A stretch of DNA of 64,000 nucleotides from Anaplasma centrale str. Israel (GCF_000024505.1 NC_013532.1:1054001-1118000); one strand, 5' to 3'. Positions 43,152 through 53,552 are shown, numbered from the stretch's first letter. Notes: generated by a model not told the origin, from the letters alone. A program made the numbers and translations.

Positions 43152-45185
43152 TTACCTACTCATACCTGATGACTGTTGATGCCCCTGTGCGGCAGCAACT
43201 TCTGCGGCATTTAATGGGGCAACCTGTCCTTCTGCTGCCTCTACTGCACCAGTAAAGCCTTCAGCTGCTTCTTTGAGGGCATCTTGATCAATGCCCTCTA
43301 TACCATCCTTGGATTGTGATGCTTGCTCTACACCTCTGTCTTGTGCTGGTTTTTCAACAGTACTGTCCATAGCTGCGCCTTCTATAGCTGCGATTACAGC
43401 TTCTAGCTCAGGTGCTTGTCCATTTTGTACAGCTGAAACTACAGATTTTATAGCATTGTCTACAGCTTCACGCTCTGCAGGTGTAGCTTTGGCAGCCAGG
43501 TCTTTTGCGTCTTGGCCAGGTTCTTCCTCCACAACTGCTGCGAGAGCTTGAGCGCCGTATCCTAGACGCCTTGCAACTGAAGATATGCTAGGAGCTGGTC
43601 GTTCAAGACGTTGTGCTTCCTCTGTAGTTATTACACCTGCGTTTTTCAGGTTAGTTACTAGGGAAGGAGCTTTTGCTGCATCTAAAGCTACTTCTGTCTT
43701 CTGTATCTTTGTAGCTTCCCGGTTAATAGCTTCCTCTACAGCGTCGTATGAGCCGATTGGGGCAGCTAGGCCTGTTACAAACTCCTTGATGGAGTTATAT
43801 ACTGCTTCTATGCCCTGCAGCAGCAGGTTACGGGTTTCAGCACTGAAGCCCTGTCTTATGGCAGCGACTGCATAAACTCCGGCATTTGTCATGGCTTGAC
43901 CAACAGCATTGAACTTAGCCATGATGCTTTGGTTGGTCTCTTGTACGCCTTCCTTGATCTTGTATAAGCCTTCTTCTACAGAACCCTTGATGGCGTTATG
44001 AACTGGTGTGAATATGTACTGGAAGCCTGCTCCCACTGCCACGAGTGCACCACTTACAGCTGTGACCAGCTCTGAAGCTGCGAGACCGCGAGCCGCATCA
44101 CTCATCTGGTCATCTACGAATTTTTCTGCCTTCTCTATCTTGTTTTGTATCCAAGCATCAGCAGTGGGACTGATCCCCATTGCTGCAAACATTGGTAGGC
44201 TCACCACAGGTACCATAGCAGTCAGGATTGCTGCTGTACATAGGGCGCCTACACCAGCAATCTTTGCGGCGTTACCTATGAACTTACCAGTTATAGCCAA
44301 GCCTTCCCAGGTAGCCTGAGCTGCATCTGCAATCTTTTGACCTATTGTGTTTAATGCCTTGTAGAATGCATTGCTTTCCACACCTTTTGGAGACCATGCT
44401 TCGCCTTCGCCTTCCTTAGCCGCCGCTTCAAGCTCCTGCTCACCCCTACTAACTGCTGTGCCCAGGGCGTCAACCTCTTGCCAAGCGCTAAACCATTTTT
44501 GCGATGCTGCTTCAAGCTTCTCACGACACTTCTCTAGACCCTTACCAGCAACCTTGCCCATGGGGCCTTCTTGCACTGCCTTGAGACCATGGGTAATGTC
44601 GCTAAGGCTGCGCCAACACATTGATGTACCTAGGCCGGATAGTTCCAGACCTGCCTTGACTAGCTCAACGTCTTTTGCTTCGACACCCTGTGCTACCTTG
44701 GCCTGACCTTCCCCGACCATGTGCATACCACGGCCGAGCATTTCCACACCCTCATCAATGGTGTGCTTCAGCCCTGTCAGACCATAGGCCGTTGCCCTGC
44801 CAAATTCTTTCTTCTCCTCTCCTGTTTGGGGCTCTGTAATCTCCATGTCCGCAGGAAGATCGACAGAATCCATAAATGGCATGTTGTCAATGTCTGCAGG
44901 CTCAAATGCTTTTCCTGAGGACTTTCCTGTTATTGCAGCGCCTAGCCGTTGCAGTGCTGCGGTTGCTTTTGCACGTAATGCCGCTGAACCTGTGAGGTGG
45001 TTGAATTTATTATTTGTCTCCTTAACAAGAGCTGCTTTGGTTTCTAGCTCCTTCTGCAGAGCATCCAAGTTCGTCATGCGCTGCCGGGTGAGTTTAGAGA
45101 TGTTGTCCAGCTTTTTGATCCCCTCATTATTTTTGCCAAATGCTGCTCTAAGCGCCTGCATCACTTGTTGTTTATCTTCGTCCAT
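43152..45185 (-). CDS. Large alanine-rich protein with hydrophobic centre, unknown
   Basis: A protein of 677 residues from ATG 45185 (MDEDKQQVMQALRAAFG), with a G-rich ribosome-binding site eight bases upstream; a TTG at 45206 would add seven. There is no signal peptide. Helical N-terminus (NISKLTRQRMTNLDALQKEL), amphipathic middle, a hydrophobic core at about residues 300-335 (IAGVGALCTAAILTAMVPVV), a second at about 370-390 (AVSGALVAVGAGFQYIF) and an acidic, glutamine-rich end. The layout recalls type III translocators or type IV effectors that insert in host membranes, but no family is recognised. It precedes the AAAP-like genes on the same strand. Confidence 0.8.
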   Translation of the reverse strand: MDEDKQQVMQALRAAFGKNNEGIKKLDNISKLTRQRMTNLDALQKELETKAALVKETNNKFNHLTGSAALRAKATAALQRLGAAITGKSSGKAFEPADIDNMPFMDSVDLPADMEITEPQTGEEKKEFGRATAYGLTGLKHTIDEGVEMLGRGMHMVGEGQAKVAQGVEAKDVELVKAGLELSGLGTSMCWRSLSDITHGLKAVQEGPMGKVAGKGLEKCREKLEAASQKWFSAWQEVDALGTAVSRGEQELEAAAKEGEGEAWSPKGVESNAFYKALNTIGQKIADAAQATWEGLAITGKFIGNAAKIAGVGALCTAAILTAMVPVVSLPMFAAMGISPTADAWIQNKIEKAEKFVDDQMSDAARGLAASELVTAVSGALVAVGAGFQYIFTPVHNAIKGSVEEGLYKIKEGVQETNQSIMAKFNAVGQAMTNAGVYAVAAIRQGFSAETRNLLLQGIEAVYNSIKEFVTGLAAPIGSYDAVEEAINREATKIQKTEVALDAAKAPSLVTNLKNAGVITTEEAQRLERPAPSISSVARRLGYGAQALAAVVEEEPGQDAKDLAAKATPAEREAVDNAIKSVVSAVQNGQAPELEAVIAAIEGAAMDSTVEKPAQDRGVEQASQSKDGIEGIDQDALKEAAEGFTGAVEAAEGQVAPLNAAEVAAAQGHQQSSGMSR

Positions 45186-45594
45186 GTCTTTTGCCCCCAG
45201 GTCCAAACGTAACTAATATTACCAGTTATGCTCTTTTTTAACCGCACCCAGATTGTCTTGGGTTCAATGCAATCAACTTTTGGGTGTAGTTTTGGCCGTA
45301 TCTCCATAACTAGCGCGTCCCCACGGCCTGGCGCCGGCACCGCGCCCGCGGCGCACGCCAAGCCGCCGGAGCATCCTCGCGCACAGGTCCACAGACCCAC
45401 GCGCAGAACGGGGCTCAAGCTCACAGGAAGTATAGTGGTAATTTTATTAACTAAATATGAACCCCAAAGCTGTCACAACCAGCTTACGCACAACTTTGGA
45501 GACACCTAAACAAGTGCAAAGCGCGGGCAAAGCCCGAGTTTGAGTGCGTGAATAGAAACCACAAGCAACCAAAAAGAGCGGCAAGAACCTTGAA
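45186..45594. other. Intergenic region with a GC-rich block
   Basis: About 400 bases between the unknown large protein and tRNA-Val. A strongly GC-rich block spans about 45321-45415, followed by an A/T-rich stretch (45430-45460) that could hold the promoter of the minus-strand gene. Short frames on both strands lack features. Nothing else supported. Confidence 0.4.
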
Positions 45595-45670
45595 TGGTGG
45601 GCAGTAACAGACTCGAACTGCTGACTTCCTCGGTGTAAACGAGGCGCTCTACCAACTGAGCTAACCGCCC
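45595..45670 (-). tRNA. tRNA-Val (anticodon TAC)
   Basis: A complete cloverleaf of 76 bases including an encoded CCA. The acceptor arms GGGCGGT and ACTGCCC pair with one G-T wobble; the D arm is TAGCTCAGTTGGTAGAGCG; the anticodon stem CCTCG/CGAGG encloses TTTACAC, anticodon TAC; the T arm is GTTCGAGTC. It lies in the gap before folD on the same strand. Confidence 0.95.
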
Positions 45671-45697
45671 CCGCAGAATGCTAAACCATAACGACAA

Positions 45698-46597
45698 CTA
45701 CTGCAACAGAGAACTTTTTATATCTCCATAAGCAACGCCACATTGCTTGCACGCCCCTAAAACCGTGTTCACCAGAAGAAACGCTATGGTCATCGGCCCC
45801 ACGCCTCCGGGGACTGGGGTTACCGAGCATGGAACATCCTGCAAACCTTCGAACTCAACATCTCCAACAAAGCGCTTCTTGCCGCTCTCTTCTACAAGGT
45901 TTATGCCAACATCGACAACTGTTGCCCCAGGCTTGATCCAGGAAGCCTTAATGAAGCGGGCCTTGCCCACTGCTGCCACAATTATATCTGCCCGCAAACA
46001 ATGCTCTTCAAGATTACGGCTGGCAGAGTGTAGCACAGTCACCGTACAATTTTCGTGGAGGAGCAGCAATGCAACCGGCTTTCCCACTATGTTTGAGCGC
46101 CCTACAACCACCGCGTTGCTACCGGCCAGATCTTGTTTTACAGTTTTTATCAGATGGATGCACCCCTGCGGAGTACATGGGATCATACAATCCAGCTGAC
46201 CAGTGGCTAGCTTGCCAGCGTTGGCATTGTGAAACCCATCAACGTCTTTCTCGGGGCTGATGGCGTTAATCACCAGCTCTTTATCTATATGCCTTGGTAG
46301 GGGCAGCTGCACCAAAATACCGTGCACTGCCGCGTCTCTGTTTAGCTCATCAATGATGCGCAACAGCTCCTCCTGGGAGGTATCATGCTCAAGGGCAATA
46401 GTCCGGGACTGCAGGCCGAGCTCCTCTGCCTTGCGCTGCTTATTGCCTACGTACAGCTTACTCGCCGGATCATCCCCAACAATGACCACCACCAAGTGTG
46501 GTACTATTCCATGTTCTGCCTTAAGTCGATCAACAGATACACGCAACCTGTCTAGCAAACCCCGTGCGACCAGTTTACCGTCTATTATTTCACGCAC
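45698..46597 (-). CDS. folD: Methylenetetrahydrofolate dehydrogenase / cyclohydrolase
   Basis: A bifunctional enzyme of 299 residues interconverting methylene-, methenyl- and formyl-THF. Motifs: [37 protein letters not shown] (with the catalytic Y and K), [51 protein letters not shown] and [19 protein letters not shown] 46597 (VREIIDGK) is preferred, giving the normal N-terminus with a G-rich site upstream; TTG 46618 adds seven residues. Works with GlyA (58637) and ThyX (52677) in the one-carbon cycle. Confidence 0.96.
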   Translation of the reverse strand: MREIIDGKLVARGLLDRLRVSVDRLKAEHGIVPHLVVVIVGDDPASKLYVGNKQRKAEELGLQSRTIALEHDTSQEELLRIIDELNRDAAVHGILVQLPLPRHIDKELVINAISPEKDVDGFHNANAGKLATGQLDCMIPCTPQGCIHLIKTVKQDLAGSNAVVVGRSNIVGKPVALLLLHENCTVTVLHSASRNLEEHCLRADIIVAAVGKARFIKASWIKPGATVVDVGINLVEESGKKRFVGDVEFEGLQDVPCSVTPVPGGVGPMTIAFLLVNTVLGACKQCGVAYGDIKSSLLQ

Positions 46598-46746
46598 TAA
46601 ACCCCCAAAAGACCGCAAAAACAGGCATGAGGGCCAGGGAATTCAAAAAACCGCACCGAGAGTGCACCCCACTACCTACCAAATGTACCCGGACAAGCGC
46701 ACTACGGCAGGCTGCCCCACCAAAACAGCGGCCATCACAGGACGGA

Positions 46747-47859
46747 CTACCCACTGCCCGCGGGTTTGTGCCCATTGGGAGGCGGATGCGCGGTGCCATA
46801 GTTCAGATACCTGTTGTCCAGGAAGACATTATCCCCAGGATGCCTGAAGTAGCCCTCAGTATGAACATTTGGGCTTCCCATGTCAAGCAGCTCCGTAACC
46901 GTAGCGAAACTGTACCCCTCTTTTTGCAAAAAACCCACAATCACCTTTAGATTCTCAAGCGTGTGCGGGGGAACCGAAGTTGCGTGCATTAGCAAAATCG
47001 ACCCCCTGCGTATGCCCATTTCCGACACAAATTTATCGGAGATCCGCTCCCACTCGGGCACTACAACGTCCCATTGCACAATCCTAACCCCAATTTTACG
47101 CAAAAGGTCAAGATTCGCGTCTGCCACCCTACCGTAAGGTAGCCTAAACAAGCTAAGACCATTGGGAATTTTTTCAAACTCCTCATGCGATATGCCATCA
47201 TGCAATCGCGCACCGACAGCGCTTCTGAGTATCTCATACTGCCTTTCAGTGCACATGACCTGCTCGGTTGCATCCCTTACGGGCAATAGCGCAAAATTTC
47301 CGTGAGTCCACGCATGATTACCTATTTCAAACAGTGGGTCCGCAATGAGCTGCATCGCCCTTTCTGGGTGCGTCTTCATCCATTTTCCACCGAGAAATAG
47401 CGTAGCGGGAATGCCGCGTTGCCTGAGAAAATCGATCACCCCGCCGTCATAGCCGGCAGTTTTGGTAGAAAGTTCGCAAAAATCGAACGTTAGAGCCACA
47501 ACTTTCCCCACATCTGGGCGCAGCGAGACAGACCTAATATTCCCCCATACGCCATTGCTTTCCCCCTGGGCCCGAAGCGGCGTGCACCCACCGTCCGGCA
47601 GCGCCAAATCTGGCTGGTGGTAACTAGAAACCTTGCTTTCCTCTTCCGTACCACGGAGCTGCGCATCCGTCCAGATAGCGTCCATCACGGCCCGGGAGCC
47701 AAATTTGCCGCCATAGCCGGCATCTTGCACGTGCGCGGCACCGCACATCGGGAAGACAGCAGCGAATATCGCGAAAACGACCGGCCATACCGCCGACTTG
47801 CCACTGGCTGGAAACACACCACAGCACGCCCGAACCACACGGGCAACCACAACTGCCAT
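46747..47859 (-). CDS. Polysaccharide deacetylase (NodB-fold) family exported protein
   Basis: A 370-residue protein with a long hydrophobic N-terminus (SAVWPVVFAIFAAVFPMCGA) that exports it or anchors it. NodB motifs: ALTFDFCELS (motif 1; the second metal-ligand Asp of the usual TFDDG is F), IGNHAWTHGNF (metal histidines), FRLPYGRV and SILLMHAT. Alphaproteobacterial relatives with TFDxCE variants exist to my knowledge, so this is a subfamily feature rather than decay. It could trim acetyl groups from glycan or peptidoglycan remnants, but activity is unproven. Confidence 0.85.
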   Translation of the reverse strand: MAVVVARVVRACCGVFPASGKSAVWPVVFAIFAAVFPMCGAAHVQDAGYGGKFGSRAVMDAIWTDAQLRGTEEESKVSSYHQPDLALPDGGCTPLRAQGESNGVWGNIRSVSLRPDVGKVVALTFDFCELSTKTAGYDGGVIDFLRQRGIPATLFLGGKWMKTHPERAMQLIADPLFEIGNHAWTHGNFALLPVRDATEQVMCTERQYEILRSAVGARLHDGISHEEFEKIPNGLSLFRLPYGRVADANLDLLRKIGVRIVQWDVVVPEWERISDKFVSEMGIRRGSILLMHATSVPPHTLENLKVIVGFLQKEGYSFATVTELLDMGSPNVHTEGYFRHPGDNVFLDNRYLNYGTAHPPPNGHKPAGSG

Positions 47860-47985
47860 ACTTGCTCAACTTCTGATTGTCTTAGACTTGTAGCACGACA
47901 CCCCGGAAGCCGCAATGCTTATTTGCGGAACACGAACCCGCATAGCGAGCACCGCAGTAAATTTCTCAAGCCGCGACAGCCCGTA

Positions 47986-48618
47986 TCACAACGGGAAGTT
48001 TTTGTCTATAAGCTCCCTCAACCCCATCTGCCTAGACACCCTCTTGCTCTCTGCACCGATAATACAGCCTATCTTGCGCGCGGTTTCCTCAGCATCTTCG
48101 TTGACTATTATGTAATCGTAGCGGTAGCAGTGACTGATCTCGAATGGGGCGCCTTTAAGCCTCTCCCTCGCAACACCATCAATACCGCCTCGGTCGCTCA
48201 TGCGACGCTCTAACTCATCCATGGAAGGAGGCATCATGAAAACACTCACTACTGATTCTTTCATCGTTTCCATTAGCCTGTAGGCCCCCTGCCAATCGAT
48301 CACAAACAGTATGTTTTTCCCGCTACTGATGTTTTCTGCCACAAACTTCCGCGGTATGCCGTAGTAATTCCCGAAAACTTTCGCGTGCTCCATCATCTCA
48401 CCAGATTCGCACATCAGCAAAAACTCCGCTTCGCTGAGGAAAAAGTAGTCCCTACCGTTAACCTCACCCTCCCTAGGAGCCCTCGTGGTTGCGGAAACCG
48501 AGCGTATTATGTTGTTATCACTGTTTTTGATGATAAGGTCAGACACGGTGGTCTTGCCGCACCCAGAGGGTGAGGAGAGCACCAGCATTATACCTTCACT
48601 TGTCAGCTTTAGGCCCAC
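47986..48618 (-). CDS. gmk: Guanylate kinase
   Basis: A P-loop kinase converting GMP to GDP. Seen: LVLSSPSGCGKTTVSDL (P-loop), SVSATTRAPREGEVNGRDYFFLS (GMP-binding loop), GNYYGIPRKFV, ILFVIDWQGAYRL and RYDYIIVNEDAEE. The start is uncertain: GTG 48618 (VGLKLTSEGIM) gives the usual 210-residue length but its ribosome-binding site is very close; the frame is open upstream to ATG 48720, with an ATG at 48699. Function is not in doubt. Confidence 0.93.
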   Translation of the reverse strand: MGLKLTSEGIMLVLSSPSGCGKTTVSDLIIKNSDNNIIRSVSATTRAPREGEVNGRDYFFLSEAEFLLMCESGEMMEHAKVFGNYYGIPRKFVAENISSGKNILFVIDWQGAYRLMETMKESVVSVFMMPPSMDELERRMSDRGGIDGVARERLKGAPFEISHCYRYDYIIVNEDAEETARKIGCIIGAESKRVSRQMGLRELIDKNFPL

Positions 48619-48904
48619 AACACCCCTGCAATTCCCGTGCCAGAGGCCGCTTATATCATCAACGTGCCCAACTTTCAACCGAAATAAACCCCGGTGCATA
48701 GTGTGCTCAGCCCACAACAAGGCTACTATTGCGAAAGCTGCGCGCTCACGTTATAGAAGCGACTGCCGCCACGGCTATCCGCTGCACACCTGCCTTTTCT
48801 GCGCACTTACTCATTGAGCCTAATGTGGGTGTGTATCAGCATCGTAGCCACGGTAAGGAGCAGCTGGCCATGGGTAAACTTACTGTTGTCGCTCATAAGT
48901 AACT

Positions 48905-49657
48905 ATGCTATCTTCCGGGGATGGGGTAGGTAGCTTCTGGTGCGGTAGCGTGAAGGGTCTTGTTCGTTACTCGTGGGCGGCGTTGCCCTGTCTGGTGTGC
49001 ATATGCGCCGTCTCGATGGCGGTGGGCCTGTATTGCGCGCTTTATGCCTCACCGCCAGATTATAGGCAGGGTGAGGTCGTGCGCATAATGTATTTGCACG
49101 TACCCTCTGCGTGGATTTCGTTGGGGACGTATGCGGCAGTCGCCGTGTTGAGCTTTGTAGCACTAATTAAAAAAAACGCGGGTTTTTTGCTGTCCAGGGC
49201 GATGGCACCTGTGGGCGGGTGTTTTACCATGGTGTGTTTGGTCACTGGCAGTGTGTGGGGCAAATACACGTGGGGTGCCTGGTGGGTGTGGGATGCTCGG
49301 CTCACCTCAATGTTGCTTCTGCTCTTCTTATATTTGGGATATTCGTGCTTGTGGAATGCGTTTGAAGACCAGGCAAGGGCTTCGAGGGCTGCCGCCTTGT
49401 TTGCGGTGTTTAGTGCCATAAACGTACCGATTGTGAAGTTCTCGGTGGACATATGGTCAACCCTGCACCAACCGGCAAGTGTGCTAAGGAAGGGTGGCGT
49501 GGCTATTGATTCCTCAATGCTAGTACCGCTATTTGCAATGTTCACCGCTCTTGCATCCCTATTTGGCGTGTTTACGCTGCTTCGCATCAGCACCTTAGTC
49601 AGAGCGCGGAAGTGCAGGGCCAGGCTTGCCCGTATCTATAGCCAGGAGGCGCTATGA
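48905..49657 (+). CDS. ccmC: Heme exporter protein CcmC
   Basis: A 250-residue membrane protein with six helices and the heme-handling signature WGAWWVWDARLTSM. Further conserved text: RIMYLHVPSAWISLGTYA (periplasmic His) and DIWSTLHQPASV (second His). CcmC loads heme onto the chaperone CcmE for cytochrome c maturation, relevant to the cytochrome c at 34553. Its stop overlaps the ruvA start (ATGA), so the order ccmC-ruvA-ruvB is a coupled operon with unrelated functions. Confidence 0.95.
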   Translation: MLSSGDGVGSFWCGSVKGLVRYSWAALPCLVCICAVSMAVGLYCALYASPPDYRQGEVVRIMYLHVPSAWISLGTYAAVAVLSFVALIKKNAGFLLSRAMAPVGGCFTMVCLVTGSVWGKYTWGAWWVWDARLTSMLLLLFLYLGYSCLWNAFEDQARASRAAALFAVFSAINVPIVKFSVDIWSTLHQPASVLRKGGVAIDSSMLVPLFAMFTALASLFGVFTLLRISTLVRARKCRARLARIYSQEAL

Positions 49658-50226
49658 TCGGGACGTTGTCTGGCACGGTCGAAGAGGTTGTGTGCAGCAA
49701 TCGCATCATACTGTGTGTCGGCGGAGTGGGGTATTTGGTGCAGCTGCCGGGCAGGGTGCTAAGCGGCTGCCAACACGGAGATCATGTTCGGCTGTATATT
49801 GAAACCTATGTGGGCAGAGACGGCGTCTCCCAGCTCTATGGCTTTGCAAACAGGGAAGAGCAAAACTGCATGCGGATGCTTATTAAAGTCAGCGGCGTGA
49901 ACTACAAGACTGCCATGGCAATATTGGACGTGCTGACCCCAGAGCAGGTGTTTTCTGCAATCGTAAGCGAAGATAGGGCTGCTTTAAAGGTTGGTGGCGT
50001 GGGAGAAAAGCTCATCAGTAGAATAATTTCCGAGTTGACCCCGCAGGTACAGAAATTTGAGCTCAACAGGTTCGCTGCAACCACTAGAACAGACAGTGAG
50101 GCTGTTGCTGCCTTACTCAGCCTGGGGTACGAAAGGACGGCAGCCTTGGGTGCGCTGCAGAAAGTTGGAGTGTGTGACTCCACCGAGGATGCGGTACGCC
50201 GCGCACTTTTGGAGTTATCTAAGTGA
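49654..50226 (+). CDS. ruvA: Holliday junction DNA helicase subunit RuvA
   Basis: A 190-residue protein: OB-fold N-terminus ([13 protein letters not shown]...[28 protein letters not shown]), tandem helix-hairpin-helix ([31 protein letters not shown]) and the C-terminal RuvB-contacting domain ([19 protein letters not shown]). It binds four-way junctions and recruits RuvB. ATG 49654 overlaps ccmC; its TGA overlaps the ruvB start. Confidence 0.97.
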   Translation: MIGTLSGTVEEVVCSNRIILCVGGVGYLVQLPGRVLSGCQHGDHVRLYIETYVGRDGVSQLYGFANREEQNCMRMLIKVSGVNYKTAMAILDVLTPEQVFSAIVSEDRAALKVGGVGEKLISRIISELTPQVQKFELNRFAATTRTDSEAVAALLSLGYERTAALGALQKVGVCDSTEDAVRRALLELSK

Positions 50227-51218
50227 GCAACGACACATTACACAAATATGAGGCCCTGCCGGAGGACCATCGCAATGTTGCTCTCCGCCCGTGCCTAATA
50301 GAAGAGTTTGTGGGGCAGACTGAGGTCATAAAGAATCTCAAGGTCTTCATACAATCTGCGTATGAGAGAAGAGAGCCCATGGACCACGTTTTATTGTATG
50401 GCCCGCCGGGCTTAGGTAAAACCACGCTTGCACATATCATCGCAAAAGAACTAAAGGTGAATTTTAGGTCAACTGCCGGGCCTTTGTTGAGCAAAGCAGG
50501 TGACTTGGCAGCAATTTTGACCAATCTTCAACCCATGGATGTGTTATTCATAGACGAAATTCATAGGTTGAACAGGAACATAGAGGAGGTGCTATATTCC
50601 GCTATGGAGGACTATTGCCTCGACATTGTGGTAGGAGAGGGATGTGGCGCAAGAACTTTGAAAATCGACATCCCCGCTTTCACATTGATCGGCGCTACCA
50701 CAAGGTTTGGATTGATCTCAAACCCGTTGAGGGACAGGTTCGGCATCCCACTGCACCTGGAGTTTTACTCTGTAGACGAACTCGTGCTTGTGATAAAGCG
50801 GGCCGCCGGCGTGATTTGCACTAGTATAGACGATAGCGGGGCGCGGGAGATTGCCTCCAGATCCAGAGGCACACCGAGAATTGCGCTAAGGCTCTTCAGG
50901 CGCGTGAGAGACTTTTTAGAGTTTGAGAGGAAGCACGGCACAATAGATGGCAACTTCGCAAATAGCGCGCTGTTCCGCCTGGGAATAGACGGTGCTGGGT
51001 TCGACAAAATGGACTTGAAATATCTAAAGTTCGTTTTTGAGGCAAAAGGTCCGGTGGGCATCGACACTATAGCCTCAGCGCTTTCAGAAGACGTAGGCAA
51101 CATCGAAGAGACTATAGAGCCATATCTAATAAAAACCTGCTTCATCCAGCGCACACCACGCGGCAGGGTGCTCACACAAAAAGGCTTTGAATACCTGCTC
51201 AGCAGCAAGTACATATAG
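50223..51218 (+). CDS. ruvB: Holliday junction branch-migration ATPase RuvB
   Basis: A 331-residue AAA+ motor. Visible are [18 protein letters not shown], Walker [16 protein letters not shown], Walker [13 protein letters not shown], sensor [20 protein letters not shown], the arginine-finger region, and the winged-helix end ([19 protein letters not shown]). GTG 50223 overlaps the ruvA stop by four bases. Recombination proteins like these matter for the gene conversion seen in the 36-45 kb island. Confidence 0.98.
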   Translation: MSNDTLHKYEALPEDHRNVALRPCLIEEFVGQTEVIKNLKVFIQSAYERREPMDHVLLYGPPGLGKTTLAHIIAKELKVNFRSTAGPLLSKAGDLAAILTNLQPMDVLFIDEIHRLNRNIEEVLYSAMEDYCLDIVVGEGCGARTLKIDIPAFTLIGATTRFGLISNPLRDRFGIPLHLEFYSVDELVLVIKRAAGVICTSIDDSGAREIASRSRGTPRIALRLFRRVRDFLEFERKHGTIDGNFANSALFRLGIDGAGFDKMDLKYLKFVFEAKGPVGIDTIASALSEDVGNIEETIEPYLIKTCFIQRTPRGRVLTQKGFEYLLSSKYI

Positions 51219-51359
51219 GCTCGTGGAAAAAGGGTATGCAACGGCGCGGAGACAACGCTGAGCTTAAGAGCTTAAACTGAGTGGCTGCAATCCTACAGTG
51301 CGCGGGGCCTGCCAGCCGGTAGGGTAGGGATTTACTGCTGACCAGCCGCACCATTAGCT

Positions 51360-52541
51360 CTAAGCTTCGCTCCTCGGCGTACATACGCACAGGATCACTG
51401 AAGATATTCCGCAGCATGTGAAAGTCAGCAAACAAATTGGGACTATGGTGCCATTGTAAAACTTGCCGACAACGTACATGCCTACAACTCCAAAAACTGT
51501 CTGACAAAAAATAATGAAGGCAGAGGCTGCGCCTTTGTTGCTGACCTCACGAAAGGCCAAAACAGCGCCGTTACTGGCGATAAGTGAAATGCAGAATGAG
51601 GAGGGAATCCAGATTGCCTCCACAAGCACAGGTGTAAGAGCGAAGTAGTAATCGGCCATAATCGCCGCCACATCTGATGCCACAGTCAGCACCAAACCTA
51701 CAGCTATCATTCTTCTCATACCAAACCTGCCCACCAGCTTTACGTTGGCCATAGTCCCGGCAATGAATGACACTCCGCCAATAGCTGCAACATAGCCATA
51801 ATACTTTGCCTGGAGCCCCATGCCCTCAATAAATACAAATGGCAGAGTTCCCACTGAGGCCAATGTATACGTCATCGTGAGAACCTTGATGAAACAATAG
51901 GCAAGAAACCTGCGGTTCCTCAGCAGGGCGACGTACCCGGAAACTATTGTAATCGGATTACACCCCGCACGTCTCTCCGATATTGTCTCTGGAAGCTTGC
52001 ACACCAACCAGGAAAGGAGTGCTGCGCTCAGGACTATTGACACTACAAAAACTGTTCTCCAACCATATCCATGTTCTATCATGTATGAGGACATGCCGGG
52101 TGCAATGAACGCGGAGCCGGTAACAGCACACATGTACATCAAGGATATCCTCTTAGAGCACTCCTCACTAGAATAGGTGTCACATATAATTGCATAGCCC
52201 ACTACTGCAGAAACTCCCGCACCTACCCCGCAAAAAAATCTGGCAATAATGAGAACAGTTATGCTATTTGCAAAATAGCACCACAGCCCGGTAATAAGGA
52301 AGACGGCCATTCCGAAGAGCATGACAGGCCTACGTCCATGCCGGTCAGACATAGGACCGTAAATCAGCCCCGATGTCGAATAGCCAAGCATCTCACAGCT
52401 GACTGTAAACTGAGTAACAGTCTGTTCCGCACCAAAAAAAGCCCCCACCTGCGTTAGGTAGTTGGCATACATAGCGTTAGTGATATCAACGAGTACTACA
52501 GACAGCACGGCAAGTATGAATGCCAACGAGCTCAGCAGCAT
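51360..52541 (-). CDS. MFS transporter, Bcr/CflA drug-efflux type
   Basis: A 393-residue 12-helix major facilitator. Motif A appears as GLIYGPMSDRHGRRPVMLFG after helix 2, and RFFCGVGAGVSAVVGYAIICDTYSSEECSK after helix 4 is the Bcr/CflA-type signature. Likely proton-coupled export of a small molecule; the true substrate is unknown. It is convergent with ruvB and separated from it by about 140 bases. Confidence 0.88.
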   Translation of the reverse strand: MLLSSLAFILAVLSVVLVDITNAMYANYLTQVGAFFGAEQTVTQFTVSCEMLGYSTSGLIYGPMSDRHGRRPVMLFGMAVFLITGLWCYFANSITVLIIARFFCGVGAGVSAVVGYAIICDTYSSEECSKRISLMYMCAVTGSAFIAPGMSSYMIEHGYGWRTVFVVSIVLSAALLSWLVCKLPETISERRAGCNPITIVSGYVALLRNRRFLAYCFIKVLTMTYTLASVGTLPFVFIEGMGLQAKYYGYVAAIGGVSFIAGTMANVKLVGRFGMRRMIAVGLVLTVASDVAAIMADYYFALTPVLVEAIWIPSSFCISLIASNGAVLAFREVSNKGAASAFIIFCQTVFGVVGMYVVGKFYNGTIVPICLLTFTCCGISSVILCVCTPRSEA

Positions 52542-52676
52542 ACGTACTCCACATGTCTAGTTAAGGAACAGCACATCACGCTTCGCCACAACATTAACAA
52601 CAAGACTGACCTCAATAGCCCAAGAGGGCCCCTACAAAAAGAACTTCCGCGTGACAGACCACAAATAGTATGCGCA

Positions 52677-53552
52677 TTACTCAGGTTCGCCATCGGGGTA
52701 CAGTACTGACATGAGCTCGCCCCACTCCCTGCGCCCTAGTCCGCTCTCCTCCATACTCACCTTTTCCCCTTGTAGCATCTTTCTCACAACCACAAGCGCG
52801 CTTCTTGATATTGTACTGGATTCCAAGTGGTATTCCACAAATGCGGCGTGCACCATGGGAACCCATAACCTCACTATTTCCAGAATCCTGCTCGCATATT
52901 CTCTAATCTCATATTGGGCACCCGCACCAGATCTAAGCGCCAAAAACCTCAGCAAATTGTGCAGATTAACTTTCCAATACCACTGGGTATAGCAATTAAT
53001 CGTCAGGTTCATTCTGGCAAGCTCCCGCGCTAAGCCCTGCTCCAGCAGGGCTTCGTAATCTTCATACATGAGCTCAGAATTGCGCCTAAAAAGCTCCATA
53101 ATCCTCTTCGCGGCATCAGCAGGCAACGGCGTTCCCCTGCCCTGTGCGTTGTTTGTTGACTGCTCCGCAATCTGCTTCTCATCCGGAATGTAAAACTCGC
53201 GATCCAATACAGAGTACCTAGCAGAATACTCATTTATACTTGCAGTACGGTGCCTTACCCACTGCCTGGCGACAAAAATTGGCAACTTTACGTGAAGCTT
53301 AATCTCACACATTTCGAAGGGGGAAGTGTGTGCATGCCGCATGAGGTACCCAATTAACGCGGCATCTTGGCTAGTGCGCTTCGTGCCCCTACCGTAAGAT
53401 ACGCGCGCAGCCTGAACCACGGACTCATCAGAGCCCATATAATCAACAACCCTTACAAACCCTTTATCTAAAACCCTGAGCTCCTGATGCAGGATATCCT
53501 CAAGTGCATGCACGACCACACGCTTTGTGTACTCACCCGTTCCTTCTTCCAC
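52677..53552 (-). CDS. thyX: FAD-dependent thymidylate synthase
   Basis: A 291-residue ThyX, which methylates dUMP with methylene-THF and FAD. The diagnostic motif is seen as RHRTASINEYSARYSVL, preceded by HTSPFEMCEIKLHVKLPIFVARQWV. It replaces ThyA and does not produce dihydrofolate. Start GTG 53552 directly abuts the sdhB stop (TAG at 53553-53555), so expression is tied to the sdhAB transcript; the ribosome-binding site is weak. Methylene-THF would come from GlyA and FolD, both in the window. Confidence 0.95.
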   Translation of the reverse strand: MEEGTGEYTKRVVVHALEDILHQELRVLDKGFVRVVDYMGSDESVVQAARVSYGRGTKRTSQDAALIGYLMRHAHTSPFEMCEIKLHVKLPIFVARQWVRHRTASINEYSARYSVLDREFYIPDEKQIAEQSTNNAQGRGTPLPADAAKRIMELFRRNSELMYEDYEALLEQGLARELARMNLTINCYTQWYWKVNLHNLLRFLALRSGAGAQYEIREYASRILEIVRLWVPMVHAAFVEYHLESSTISRSALVVVRKMLQGEKVSMEESGLGRREWGELMSVLYPDGEPE

